This document shows, one piece after another, positions 7,781-18,140 of a stretch of 64,000 nt of DNA (the first letter of the stretch is position 1; every line of letters begins with the position of its first letter). Source of the DNA: Ustilago trichophora (taxonomy: Eukaryota; Basidiomycota; Ustilaginomycetes; Ustilaginales; Ustilaginaceae); contig OOIN01000004.1 in the NCBI GenBank assembly GCA_900323505.1, positions 1 through 64,000 on the forward strand, written 5' to 3'. The notes below the pieces were generated by a model. That model did no database searches and was not told the DNA's origin. It saw only the letters and a program-made list of their open reading frames with translations. The position numbers were made by a program, and so were the translations under genes.

Positions 7781-9300
7781 GGTTGAAGAATTTGCTGGCG
7801 GTGGATAAAAGTGGTAGAGTACGGTAGAGAGAAGCTGGAATGGATTGTTGGATTGATGAGCAATGATGGTCAGCAACGGTCAGAAAGGCACAGTATATAT
7901 GCTTCAGAGGAGACAAGCAGCGCACATAGCAAGCACAGTCAGACGTACACTGTCAAGGATTCCAGCAAGCGTAACGGGTTACAGCAACAGCCACTTGAAG
8001 CACTCAATGTGTCCAAGAGGGAAACGTACAAAGGTAAGATGGTTTCACTTGCACTCACGCTCATGCAGACACACACTGCAAAGCAAACAAGTCAAGAAAG
8101 GATAGTGCAGAGCTGTGAGCGGTGTGGAAAATTTTGTTTCAGTGACCGTAAAGCAATCAAGTCAAGAAAGGATAGCGCAGAGCTGTGAGCGGTGTGGAAA
8201 ATTTTGTTTCAGTGACGGACAGACAAAGCTGTGCAGTGAGCAACAAGCAGACAAAGATCTGTGGTGTGTGACGGACAATGGACAACAGACAAAGGTGTAC
8301 AGCGTGTGAAGGACAGACAAGGGTGTGGGTGCATGGCGGACAAAGGACAAGTACGTCAAAGTCAAGCTGTGAGAAAAGCTGTCCGTCAAACACAAAGCAA
8401 ACTCAAAGCAAAGGTCCGCACTTGGGAGCATCTGAGTTAGCTTTGTTGGTTCCAGTCGTGAGAGTCATTTACTGTTGTCTCAACATTGTCCTTCACACGC
8501 TTCCAGACAAAGGAGCCATGACTTGACGGACCAGCCGCTGTTCAGAGTGCTGTTGAAGGACGTACATGCTGCCAAGTTGAATTCACTGAAATTTGACGCG
8601 TCTGTCAGTCAGTCAGCGCAGAGTCAAATTGTGTGCGGTGCAATGAGAGTCCGTCTACTCATACCCAGACGCGTCACGCTCCTTGCTCCAAGGACACATT
8701 GCGCTCTCAATTTTGAGGCCAGCATTCTGATCAGAATTTTTGGCAGGCATGATTTTTGACATTGTCTGTCAATGTTTGTATTTGAGTTTTGTCCGTCTGC
8801 TGCAGTCCATGGGTACACATTGGTTGCCGTCACACACCTGACTGCTGTGTGTGCTTGCAGCAGGAATCACTTCCTCAATCACGTCTGCCAGTCAGTCACG
8901 TCTGTCACGTCACCAAGCTTGTCAGTCAGTCAGTCATGTCCGTCACTCATCCTGTCTGCCAGTCAGTGAAGTGACAGACAGCTCAGTGAGTCTGCTGGAG
9001 GAGTGGGCCGCTCAGCCAAAAAGTTGGATTGGTCTGTCAGGCACTAGAGCAGTGTGGGTGAGCGTGTCTGTCACGCTAGCAATTTCCCTGAATTTTGACG
9101 CGTCCGTCACCCACCTGTCCGCTGCCCAGCCAAGGAAAAAGAATTTTCCGTTGCGGCACTGCACCAGTGTTTTTTGACGCGTCCCTCAGGCTGACGGAGC
9201 GCGGTCAGGTTGGCCATTTTGGCGGGACGGACTGGTGCTTCTCCCGCGGCTGGCGCACCACGGCCTAGGGCTAGGGAGGTGAAAACGAGTCCAGGGGTGC
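7781..9300. promoter_or_regulatory. Upstream region of the telomere-linked helicase gene
   Basis: No convincing coding region is seen. A TATATAT run at 7894-7900 lies about 115 bp upstream of the ATG at 7780 and could be a TATA element. The stretch 8081-9000 is dominated by short GACAAAG, GACAGACA and GTCAGTCA motifs. ACGCGT hexamers, the core of the MluI cell-cycle box, occur at 8596, 8669, 9098 and 9177, three of them preceded by TTTG or TTTTG. TCGA is absent throughout. Around 9,300 the composition changes to that of the rest of the window, so this is a reasonable inner boundary of the telomere-associated sequence. Confidence 0.5.
8081..8216. repeat. Tandem duplication, 70-bp period
   Basis: A block starting AAGCAAACAAGTCAAGAAAG at 8081 is repeated at 8151 with few differences (for example GATAGTG versus GATAGCG), covering GAGCGGTGTGGAAAATTTTG in both copies. 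It lies in the non-coding upstream region of the helicase gene. Confidence 0.9.
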
Positions 9301-10853
9301 GAGTCCGGTCGAAGAGCGAGGAGGAGGGCTGAGAAGAAGGTGCTTGGCGCCAAGATTGAATCGACGAAGTGGTGGGCCGGGGGAGGAGCAGGCTAGCAAG
9401 AAGGAGAGCTTGAGGATTGTAGTGCGGTGGCTGGGAAGCGTACGGCAAAGACGAGCAAGGCACGACCGAGGAAATGGTCCAGAGTGCCGTCAAATGGGTC
9501 GTGGGAGCCTGGTGTGACGTTGCATAGGTCACGAGAGCGTGCCAAAACTGAAGGAAGGGACGAAAGAAAAGAAGCCGGAACCGAGATCCAGGATGTCCGA
9601 AACTGTAGGGGAAGTGCAGTCGAATAACGTGTTGGCGGTAATGAGCGCCTGTGTCGACCGTTTGGAGCACAAATAGCCTGAGAGATGGTCGTAAAGCGCT
9701 GTGAAGGAAAGTGAAGGAATGAATTGCGAAGGTCGAAAGCGGATGGAAATGGTCGAAGAACAGTCGTACGACCGCAGTGGCGAGCAGCGCTTGTTCTGCG
9801 AGCAGCTGCGGCGTGGTGATTAGCGCTTTGTGGCCGTGTAGAGGCCGGACACTGAGAATGATGCAAAGAGGTGGGAAAAGTTGAAAAAGTCGAAACTAAT
9901 GAAGGAGATGTTGAAAGGTAGAACCGGTTAAGAAAGGCTGATGAGCGGTCGTGAGACCGCAGAAACGAGCAGCGCCTTGTCTGCGAGTGGTGTCGTTGTG
10001 CTGACGCGGCTTGTAGCAATCAGCAGTGATGAGCGAAAGAAAGAAAGACCAAATCGCAAGGCGATTGGCATGAGTGATGATGATGGTAAGAAAGCAGGCT
10101 GTGTTGACGAGAGTGCAAAGATTTGACTGAGCGCGCGCGCTCAGTCACAACTCTTGTGCGGCTTTGCTGAGTGATCATGTGCGCAGCCACGTGCCACACG
10201 CTCCAGTGAAGCTAGCGCTTGCCAACCAAGCGCTCTGCAGTGACGAGTGTGTGCACTTGACTGAGCGCACATACACTCGCACACCAAAAGCCGAGTTTTG
10301 TGAGACTGAGCCACTTGGCCAACACAACGCATTGAAACAAGCAAATTATATCTGCTACTCCAGAGTTGTGGATCGCGTGTGTGGGAGATTCCCTTTGCTG
10401 AAATGTGGAATCTTGCCGAGATTTCCAACAGAAATTTGTCAAAATACTTGCGTATTCCAACAAGACCTTGGCCGAGAGTGAGCAGTCAGCGCATCAAAGC
10501 TCAGTTAACTCGCAGACACTCGCTCAATCTCTTTCTCTCTTACTATCATCATCATCGACCAACACTGGCCGGAAGGCAGTGTTTCTTCAATTTACCCGCC
10601 TCGCCCGTCCCTCTTGTCCGCATCTGTTTGCATTCTTTTGCTTCTGCATTTCCTTATCCTTCATCTTAGTAGGTCTCACGCATGTTTTGCCGCTCTCACA
10701 CGATGCTCAACCATCCGTGCCCTGTACAGCCATGGCTGGGAGCTTGCAAGTGACTTGGGGTTAGTAAAAAAACATGAACAATAGGTATATGGTGCCCTTT
10801 CTTCCGCCTTGTCAGTTTCTTGCCAAAGACAAGTCTTGATGGTAAGACTTGGA
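9301..10853. other. Intergenic region without a supported gene
   Basis: Open frames here are low-complexity Ser/Pro/Arg-rich shadows with no recognisable domain. Two imperfect direct copies of a roughly 50-bp block (about 9,759-9,810 and 9,944-9,995, sharing ACCGCAG, GAGCAGCGC and TCTGCGAG) are present. A 24-bp perfect palindrome centred in a GC run lies at 10,124-10,147, and the motif TTGACTGAGCGC is repeated at about 10,257. Confidence 0.5.
10124..10147. repeat. 24-bp perfect palindrome with alternating GC core
   Basis: GACTGA, then five GC dinucleotides, then TCAGTC form a perfect palindrome extended by one T/A pair on each side. It could form a cruciform or bind a dimeric protein; no function can be assigned. 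Confidence 0.9.
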
Positions 10854-13800
10854 CTAGGACGTCGACGGGCCAAAGCGCACGAGCTTGCCTTTGCCTCGAA
10901 GCTCATTATCATGCCAAGCGAGCTGCTGAGCGGGACTGAGATGCTTAATGTATCGCGCCTTGGCCGTTTCAAATCGGGCGCTCGAGATGGAGTCAAATTG
11001 ACCAAGTAGCAGCCAGAATGGTTCCTTGGCTTGGTCGGGAAGAGCGCTCAAGAGCGGAAAGTTCGCCTCGTCGGAACCCTTGACATACCAGTGGTGTCGT
11101 ACTTGCAAACACAATGGCGACAATGATGGGCAGCAACTGCCCAGCGACGCTTTGTTGCGAGGTCGCTTGTTCGATGTCCTGTCGGCTTGAGCTTCTGGCG
11201 CCTCGTCTTTGCCTGCTGCCTGTTCGCTGAATGTGAATCTTCTCCGAGAGTACTGGTGGCCATCGTGTTGACGCAGGCCCTTGAGATCAATAAAGAGCTC
11301 AACACACGGCGTTGGCTGCGAGAGATTGGACAAGCGGGGCCCAACGGGACCTTTTTTGACCTCGTCCGGAATACTGATACAGTTCTTGACTTGGATCGCA
11401 ACGTAGGACAACTTTTGTGCATCAAAGCGATCGTGGCCCATTGGAGGCTTATCGGTCTCTGGAGTGTGGTAGACGGGGATCAAGAGGTCCCAACCAGGTT
11501 GATTGACAGGGCCTTGAGCAGCTGCGTGCCGAAGCCAGAGCTCGGGCAGAAGCGTTGGATCGATCTCCCTGGCTTGGGACACCTGTTTTTCGAGCACGAC
11601 AATGTGCTTGAAGTTGATCCATGCGCGCTCTGCCCAGAGTCGATACTCGGCAGTGCCAGAACTTTTTGCGTCTGCTTGGGCCGAGGTCGATGACAAGCGA
11701 GAGTCATTCTTATCGTCACTGCCTGCAGACGAGGGCGGCGGCCACGGCACCTCGACGTGGTGATTACCGATTAGCGTCTCCAACCATCTGGCAACCGTGA
11801 TCGGGGCCACGACAGCCTCGTGATAATTATCTGCGGCGGCGTAGGGCATGCTGCTCTGATCAAGTAAGTTTTTGTACATAGACCTTGCGACTATGTCGGC
11901 TGCCATGGTGCAAAGCAGCATGACACCTTGCTCGCCTTGAGCACCCACATCGATACCGAGAGGAGCTCGAGTGGCGACAAGGGCTTGGATGACCGTTCCC
12001 CATTTTTCGATAGGTGTCGGAGTTCCACAGCGGAAGTTCCAAGCAGCGGCAACGCTGAGGGGAGGCTCCGACGGGGTGCTGGTAATCACAGTCTCCGAGG
12101 TGCTCGAGATGTAGCTGATGTAGCGGAGATGTTGCGAGATCTGCTCTTGGACAAAGCTGTAGAACGAATTCGTGCCGGAACTGGCCGGAAGCTGGATGCG
12201 GATTCGTTGCGAGGCGAGGGCGAGGAAGTTTTGATTGTTCTGATCGAGCGGAGAGTCGTGGACATTCGTTAACGCAGGCCATTCCCAGCCGGCTGGGCTC
12301 ACCAGCTTGGTGATCATGTTGCGAGGCTGAAGATAGCCTTCGGAATGGTACAAGGCGTCGTTCCACAAGGGCCGACCGAGTTTGGGCAGCAAAAGATCGA
12401 GATGGCATAGATCCAGATGGTGATCGCAAGTGGCCAGGCTGCCAATCTCTTGGCGGTCTTGGTCGGTCAGGTTGATGTCGGTAGGCATGGCGGAGAAGGA
12501 CTCGCAAAGTTGGTGCGTGCCACCCTCCTCCATGCGGCGCGAAGCCTTGCGGACGACTTTGCCAGCTAGAGGAGCCAGATCGGAATTGGTGTCGATGAGC
12601 AAGATCCAAGTGTTTGCCGGGCACGCACGAAACCATAGACGACGGATGACAGGTAGCAAGGCAGCGATGGATCCGCATTCATCGAAGGCGAGGAAAGGAA
12701 AAGTGGGGCGGACCGTCTTGGGTGTCAGGGCTTCGAGCTCCAGGACGCTGGGCCGAAGAAAGGTATGGACGGCTTTCATGGTGCACTCGGGTCTGGAGAG
12801 GAGCGGACGGCATTGTTCGCAGAGCTGGGCGTAATAGTGCTGGGCGTGGTTGGAGATGTGCTTGAGCATCTCGGTTCGGAATCGGGTGGTGAGAATGTGG
12901 GGAGCATGTTGACGTGCAGCCCTGATGTCGGCGGGAGCTTGATCCCCGAGATTAAAGACCTTTGGGGACTCCGGCATCGAATGGGTCGGAGGCGAAAGGA
13001 CCAGACGTTCAAGTGTTTGCTTGCTTCGTGGACACAACGACTCTGGCGAACCAAAGTGAGACATGGGAACAAATTTGGAAGAAGGTGACGAATGGATGGC
13101 GGTTGCGAGGTAAAAGATGACGGTATTCCAGCAGATTTGATGGTCGGATGGTTTACAGCCGTGCTTGTCGTCGAAGCAATTGGAGGCATCCTTGAGCAGG
13201 GAGAGGTAATGGGCAATTGTGTTGCAGTAGAGAGCAAGCCAAGCCAAGACATGGAGATGTGCTTTGACCGAAGACTGTTCCAAGAGGGCGTGAGACTCGA
13301 CAAAGAAGTCAAAGACATGGCTATCCTGCGAAGGGAAAGAAACCTGCTGGGATTGGGGAGGCGAATCGCGCATACAGACTAGCATGCCAGGATGGAGGAC
13401 GCTGAGCTGGACACACAATCTGGACTTGCCAAAGCCAGATGACTGAAGAAGGGGGAGTACCTTTGCATAGTAAATGCGCGCCGTGTCCTTGGTGAAGTTG
13501 GTGGCGATTGAAGACGATACGGGTTGATCGACATGACAAGAGGGTTCGGTGGGGAAGAGCGGATTGTGGACGTGTAGAAAGACGTTGATGAGATCGAGAG
13601 AGGGGCCGCGAAACCGGGTGGCGCTGAAGGAGGAAGCGACGAAGGAGAAGGGGGAGGATGGGTCTTGGGATTGACCAGACTCGAAAGCGTACTCGAGACA
13701 TCGCTCGAGACATTGGGAGGCGGGTTGAGAGCCCAGCTTGGGAGATGCAAGATCGAACTCGTCGAGGAGTGTCGAGAGCGGTTTCAGAGGTCTGAGTGTG

Positions 13801-14180
13801 AGCGACTTTCTTGTGTGGTCAAATAGGATCTCGGAAAAGGTGCGTGGAAGAGAGTGGGATTGTGCTTTCAAGAGATTGAGCAACTCTGTCCATTTAGCAT
13901 GTGTGCAGAAACACTGGAGCGAAGCGCTGCGATCATTGCGCTCGTTGTTTGCGTCAAGGGCGATGCTGAGCGCTTGAAACCAATTTCTGGTGAGTATTTG
14001 TGACATGTCCAGATATTCGCTCAATAGACGGGCAAGATTCTGTTTGCGTTCGGGTGTCGAGAGGGCTGAGGCGCGAGGAGGATCGGCATGACTGGTCGAT
14101 GCTGTCCGAGGTGGGGTGGTCGAACCTGGTGTTGAAGTCAAAGACTGCATATCGATGCGTCTTGATGGATGTCGAAGCAT
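10854..14180 (-). CDS. Large P-loop NTPase with PD-(D/E)XK-like C-terminal region (Crinkler-like)
   Basis: A single uninterrupted frame of 1,108 residues begins at ATG 14180 (an alternative Met lies 10 codons in). A Walker A-like loop SSGFGKS is near residue 247; its second Gly of the usual GxGK is replaced by Phe-Gly spacing seen as GFGKS. A Walker B-like FDECG is near residue 498, followed by a segment ending IDTNSD shared with the neighbouring paralogue. Near residues 895-930 the pattern NQPGWDLLIPVY ... SYVAIQVKN gives an Asp followed by QxK, as in many restriction-endonuclease-fold nucleases. P-loop NTPase plus endonuclease-fold modules are known in Crinkler-type proteins of fungi and oomycetes; assignment here rests on this architecture only. 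No signal peptide or membrane segment is evident. It lies between the telomere-associated block and its own diverged paralogue, so a subtelomeric duplication is likely. The start and intron-free structure look secure; the function is unknown. Confidence 0.65.
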   Translation of the reverse strand: MLRHPSRRIDMQSLTSTPGSTTPPRTASTSHADPPRASALSTPERKQNLARLLSEYLDMSQILTRNWFQALSIALDANNERNDRSASLQCFCTHAKWTELLNLLKAQSHSLPRTFSEILFDHTRKSLTLRPLKPLSTLLDEFDLASPKLGSQPASQCLERCLEYAFESGQSQDPSSPFSFVASSFSATRFRGPSLDLINVFLHVHNPLFPTEPSCHVDQPVSSSIATNFTKDTARIYYAKVLPLLQSSGFGKSRLCVQLSVLHPGMLVCMRDSPPQSQQVSFPSQDSHVFDFFVESHALLEQSSVKAHLHVLAWLALYCNTIAHYLSLLKDASNCFDDKHGCKPSDHQICWNTVIFYLATAIHSSPSSKFVPMSHFGSPESLCPRSKQTLERLVLSPPTHSMPESPKVFNLGDQAPADIRAARQHAPHILTTRFRTEMLKHISNHAQHYYAQLCEQCRPLLSRPECTMKAVHTFLRPSVLELEALTPKTVRPTFPFLAFDECGSIAALLPVIRRLWFRACPANTWILLIDTNSDLAPLAGKVVRKASRRMEEGGTHQLCESFSAMPTDINLTDQDRQEIGSLATCDHHLDLCHLDLLLPKLGRPLWNDALYHSEGYLQPRNMITKLVSPAGWEWPALTNVHDSPLDQNNQNFLALASQRIRIQLPASSGTNSFYSFVQEQISQHLRYISYISSTSETVITSTPSEPPLSVAAAWNFRCGTPTPIEKWGTVIQALVATRAPLGIDVGAQGEQGVMLLCTMAADIVARSMYKNLLDQSSMPYAAADNYHEAVVAPITVARWLETLIGNHHVEVPWPPPSSAGSDDKNDSRLSSTSAQADAKSSGTAEYRLWAERAWINFKHIVVLEKQVSQAREIDPTLLPELWLRHAAAQGPVNQPGWDLLIPVYHTPETDKPPMGHDRFDAQKLSYVAIQVKNCISIPDEVKKGPVGPRLSNLSQPTPCVELFIDLKGLRQHDGHQYSRRRFTFSEQAAGKDEAPEAQADRTSNKRPRNKASLGSCCPSLSPLCLQVRHHWYVKGSDEANFPLLSALPDQAKEPFWLLLGQFDSISSARFETAKARYIKHLSPAQQLAWHDNELRGKGKLVRFGPSTS

Positions 14181-14736
14181 GTCGCGGTGGTGGTGGCGGC
14201 GATGGTGGTCGTATTGATATCAGACATGACATTTGTTGGACACGTGTGCTTGCGCAGCACGAGTGTGACAGTTGGAAAGTTGATCGCGGGAGTGTGATAA
14301 GAGAGGGTTCGAGAGTGATGATGGTGTGTGGTTGCATGTGGTTGCATATGGTTGCATATGGTTGTTACAGACAATCCGCCCCCGCAATCTGCAGTCCATG
14401 TTAACTTCTGAGACGATTTGTCTCGGTCGAGTTTCCCACACCGCATTTTAGTCTTCCCGATTCACACAACTGAGTTCGCTTCAACAGCGATAAGATAGTA
14501 GTAGAGAAGTCTCTTGAATCCATGTAGCTGGTCTGGCATGTATATAAGTAGATCCACCTACCGCACCCCCCCAATCAATGAAGTTAGTGGCAACCCCCCC
14601 CCAAAAAAAAATATTAAGAGTCCAGAGTGTTAATTTCTCAGTCTCAAAAGGTTCGATAAAAATGTTCCAAAAATAATATTTCCCCGATGTGTTTCCCAGA
14701 ATCATTCGCATCCATCAGTGGTGAAGGATAGATGGA
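14181..14736. other. Intergenic region with eroded LTR fragments
   Basis: The span 14,477-14,550 resembles the 3' half of the 212-bp LTR found at 18,457 (it shares the CAACAGCGATA block and CATGTATATA). The span 14,628-14,697 matches its first 70 bp (TGTTAATTTCTCAG onward) with several changes. Both are in plus orientation, but the 3' part precedes the 5' part, separated by C and A homopolymers. No gene is visible. Confidence 0.6.
14628..14697 (+). mobile_element. Truncated LTR (5' 70 bp) of the copia family in this window
   Basis: The first 70 bases correspond to the LTR start at 18,457, including TTCGATAAAAATGTTC and the CCCCGATGTGTTTCCC block. Similarity ends abruptly before the AGAATCATTC sequence. 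More substitutions than between the two intact LTRs indicate an older copy. Confidence 0.75.
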
Positions 14737-17700
14737 TCAAGACATGTCTTCTTGGTCTTCGTCGTCATCGTCGTCGTCAGCAGTCTGTTGTTCCGTCGCG
14801 GCAGCCGCTGCCCAAGGAATTTTGGTGCGCGCACGCTTGCGAGCCCGACTCTGACTACAATCCCATAAATGAGCCGGTCCATCGCCATCAAGGATGCGCT
14901 CCAGCTGCTCAAACTCGGACTTTTCCACAGAATTCGAGCTGGTATTGAGAATCTTGTAGAGTTGCCGGCGAGAGCTCGACTCTTCCAAACTTGGAACAGT
15001 GCTGCCAAAGAGGAGTGGAAGCTGTTCCACGGCTTTGCTTGACAGTTTGCGCATCAAGGGAAACACGTCGGGGCTGCGGCCACTGACTGTGAGATGCAGA
15101 CGAGTCAATGGCGGCTGAAGCTTCTCCTTTTCGTTTGGTGCCAGCCACTCGAATCGATGTGGCAAGACCATTGGCGAGCGCAGATCGACAAAGATCTCGA
15201 GGCACTCATTGTCAAACCCGAGACGCGGATCTAGACCCTTGGAGCTCTCGCCTTGTCGGAAGCTGGGTCCAAAGAATCGCGTTGCCGAGGTGTCGCTCTC
15301 CTTGTTTTTTACCTGAACAGCAATATAGGAGACCCGTGCTGGTTCAAATCGGTCAGAAAGCGCAGGTGGACTGTCCGAGCGATAGATGGGAATGAGGATA
15401 TCCCAAGCGGGCTGATTCTTTCGACCGTGAATCGCCGTTTGACGCCACCAGTACTCGGCCAATGCCGTGATGTCGAGGCGCTTGGCGTCATTGCTGGGCT
15501 CGTCCGAATAGATGTACGCGCCTAGCCGCAGGAAATGGGTAAAGTTGATGTAGTAATTGGAAGCCCAGGCGCGCAGTTCTGGATCGAGGTTTCCCTTGCC
15601 AAACAGCTTGTCAAGCCACGACTGCAAAGGGATCGGATCGCACATAGCTGAAAAAGCCTGCGCACTAGCTTCACTCTTGGCGCCTGGCCGCGTGACACCG
15701 GTCGACTTGTGCATCTGATCCTTTTTGACTCGCTCCTCTGCCACCAGGTCAGCTGCCAAAGTGCACAGGAGCCGGAAACCTTCCTCACCCTCCTTTCCAA
15801 GCATCAGTCCGACGGCCTTGTGTGCATGGCAGAGCACCTGAACCACCTGCGACCACTTGTCTGCGCACTTGAGCGAAGTGCTTGAAGATGCCAAATTGCC
15901 GCGAAGCAGCGAAGCAACGGCAAGCGAGAGCGCAGGTTCCGAGACGGTGCAAGTGACGAAAAAGTTGACATTATCGTGCAACTTGCTGATGACACGCAGA
16001 TGCTTGGATGCCTGTTCCTGCAAAAACAGCGTGGAACGCGTCTCGAGGTCTAGCTCGCTGCTGTCGTCCGCTACTGGTGCGGGTTGCTTCTTGGATGCGG
16101 AGCAAATGGCAGAGTTTGTGTCGGAGTTGAGTCGCGGGTGCGGAACGACACGTGCACCCTGGTGACCCACGAAGCGTAGCGGCAGACGCTGTCCAACAAT
16201 TGCCATCAAGGCCTTGAATGGGATTGAGTTTGCGTTCATAAGATCATATTCGGTGGCTCGCGGCCATGCGTCAGGAAAATGTTGGTCGGCGAGCAACTTG
16301 GCCAGAATATTTTTGATGTTAGGGCGTGCGGGTTCGTCAACAGAACGATACAGATTGGTGCTCCACAGCGGACGTCCAAAGCAGCTTAGCATTTCGAGCA
16401 GTCGACCAAATGTGAGCCTACCTTGGTAAAAATCGCCCTTGCACGATTCGATCCTGTGCTTGATGACGGCATCGAAGCCAAGCTTGACAAAAGGAGGAAT
16501 GACTAGCAGATCGTCTTGTGTATCGAGCCGAGCCGATGCCTTGCGGACATGGATGCCAGCGAGCAGTGGCACTTGGGAGTCTGTGTCGATGAACATGAGC
16601 CAGGTGGAGGCAGGGTGGGCTTCGCGCCAGAGCCGACGCAGGATGGGCAAGATGTGGGCAATGGGCAAGATCTCGTCAATGACCAGGAAAAAGAAGTGCG
16701 TCTTGAGCAGCTTGTCGGGCAACAAGCGCTCGAGACGCCTCAGAGGCGTTTGCATGTATCGGCGGGCATAATGCATGGCAATCGCTTGCTCCGTTAAGGC
16801 TCTAGCGGGCGGTCCAAAAGTCGAAGCCGAGGTCGAGGTGGGAGCAGCCGCCGGCTGGGGCTGAACAGGCCCGTCATCGATCTGCTCCCAATTGCTTTTG
16901 GCCAACTTGTCAATCTTGTCAAGCAGATGCGTACGAAACGCAGCAGGAGGGGTTGGCGACACTTCCTGGTCGTGGGTATCTGTCCCCAGTCGGTCATCGG
17001 TTCGTTCGAAAGATCTGTCTGCGCTGGTGGGGGATTCGAAGCCGAGTTGGGATTTGGGGCATTTGGCGCCGAGAGGTGCGACTTGATCAAAGCTGTAGTT
17101 TTGGATAAAGTCTGGGCCATCGTGGATGGCCAGGGCGAGCTGAAAGACGACAGTCTGCCAGCACGTTTGACGGTGGGACGAGCATGTTGCGAGTCAACAT
17201 GATTGAAACAGTTGCTGTCTCTCATGCGGTGGGTGAGGGCGGTTGCCAAGACGTCAAAGTAGGCGGCTAGCCAGCAGGCGACGCGCTTGTGAGCTTGTAA
17301 AGAAGAGGCGTATTGTTTGGAGAGGAAGTCGTAAACCGACTTGTCGTTGGGCGGGAAAGATACTTGGAGTTCGGTGCCGGAAGAACGGGTACAGACGAGA
17401 AAGCCAGGATGGGAGGCAGAGAGCTGCACAGCAAGCTTGGACTTGCCCGTACCGGAGGATTGGAGGATGGGAAACGACTTGGAGTAGACAAAGTCTGGAT
17501 GCTGGCGGATGTAGTTGTTGGCATTGACTATGTATGCTTGGAGGACAGAGTCGAGATGACCAAAGAAAGGAAGGGCCAAGTCGGATCGCACCTTGTCGCC
17601 GACGTAGTCGGCAGCTTGAGGCGGTGGCGCGGGCGGAGTCTGGACAAGCCGATCGTACTGGGTTAGAGCCAAGTGGAGCAGGTCGAAGAAGAGCTGGACA

Positions 17701-18140
17701 AAGTCAGGCTGCTGGCTCTGGAGATACAGCTTAAGAGAATCGAGCTGTCCGTCGATGGAATCGAGATACTTTTGCAGTTCAGCGGTCGACTTGAGACGTT
17801 GAGCGTCATACGTTGGCAGGTGAGCAGCGAGGGTTTGCGAGAGCAACGTCGAGGTGTGAATGTCACCGTGAGAGCATTGGCCAACATCGTGTTGGTGATC
17901 GCATTCTAGATTGGTTGCCAAAGGACTGAACAGGCCTAAGGTGAGGTTGGCGTAGCGCTTTCGCCATTTCGAGTCAGTATTCGAATCGATCAAGCCATTA
18001 AGAGCATCTTGGACAACCGGATCCGTACAAACCTCGACGATTTGAAGTCGAACCAGATCATCTAGCTGACACGAGCAGCAGTGATCCCTTGCGGCTTCTG
18101 CTGCTGCTTGCGGCGAATTTTGGCCACCAGACAAGGACAT
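14737..18140 (-). pseudogene. Second Crinkler-like NTPase/nuclease paralogue, frameshifted
   Basis: The first frame starts at ATG 18140 and carries a Walker A loop SSGTGKS (about 17,441-17,460). It stays homologous to the 1,108-residue neighbour until about 17,200, after which homology continues in a different frame down to the stop at 14737. The second frame contains VIDE, a Walker B-like motif, then IDTDS, and near 15,300-15,400 the pattern NQPAWDILIPIY ... SYIAVQVKN, the same Asp...QxK nuclease-like signature. The frame change lies at about 17,171-17,205 and corresponds to one missing base (or two extra). No GT-AG pair explains it, and the paralogue has no intron there. The combined length would be close to the paralogue's. 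It is called a pseudogene, though a sequencing error in this short stretch would give the same picture. The C-terminal end is Asp-rich and rich in basic clusters. Confidence 0.6.

Noticed and set aside
2791..7863. Helicase gene starting at the upstream limit of its long open frame
   Set aside because: That limit is a TTG codon. The ATG at 7780 plus a 76-nt canonical intron gives a proper start in frame.
9107..10019. Minus-strand frames of 187 and 208 codons
   Set aside because: They are Ser/Pro/Arg-rich low complexity, overlap each other in different frames and contain no known motif.
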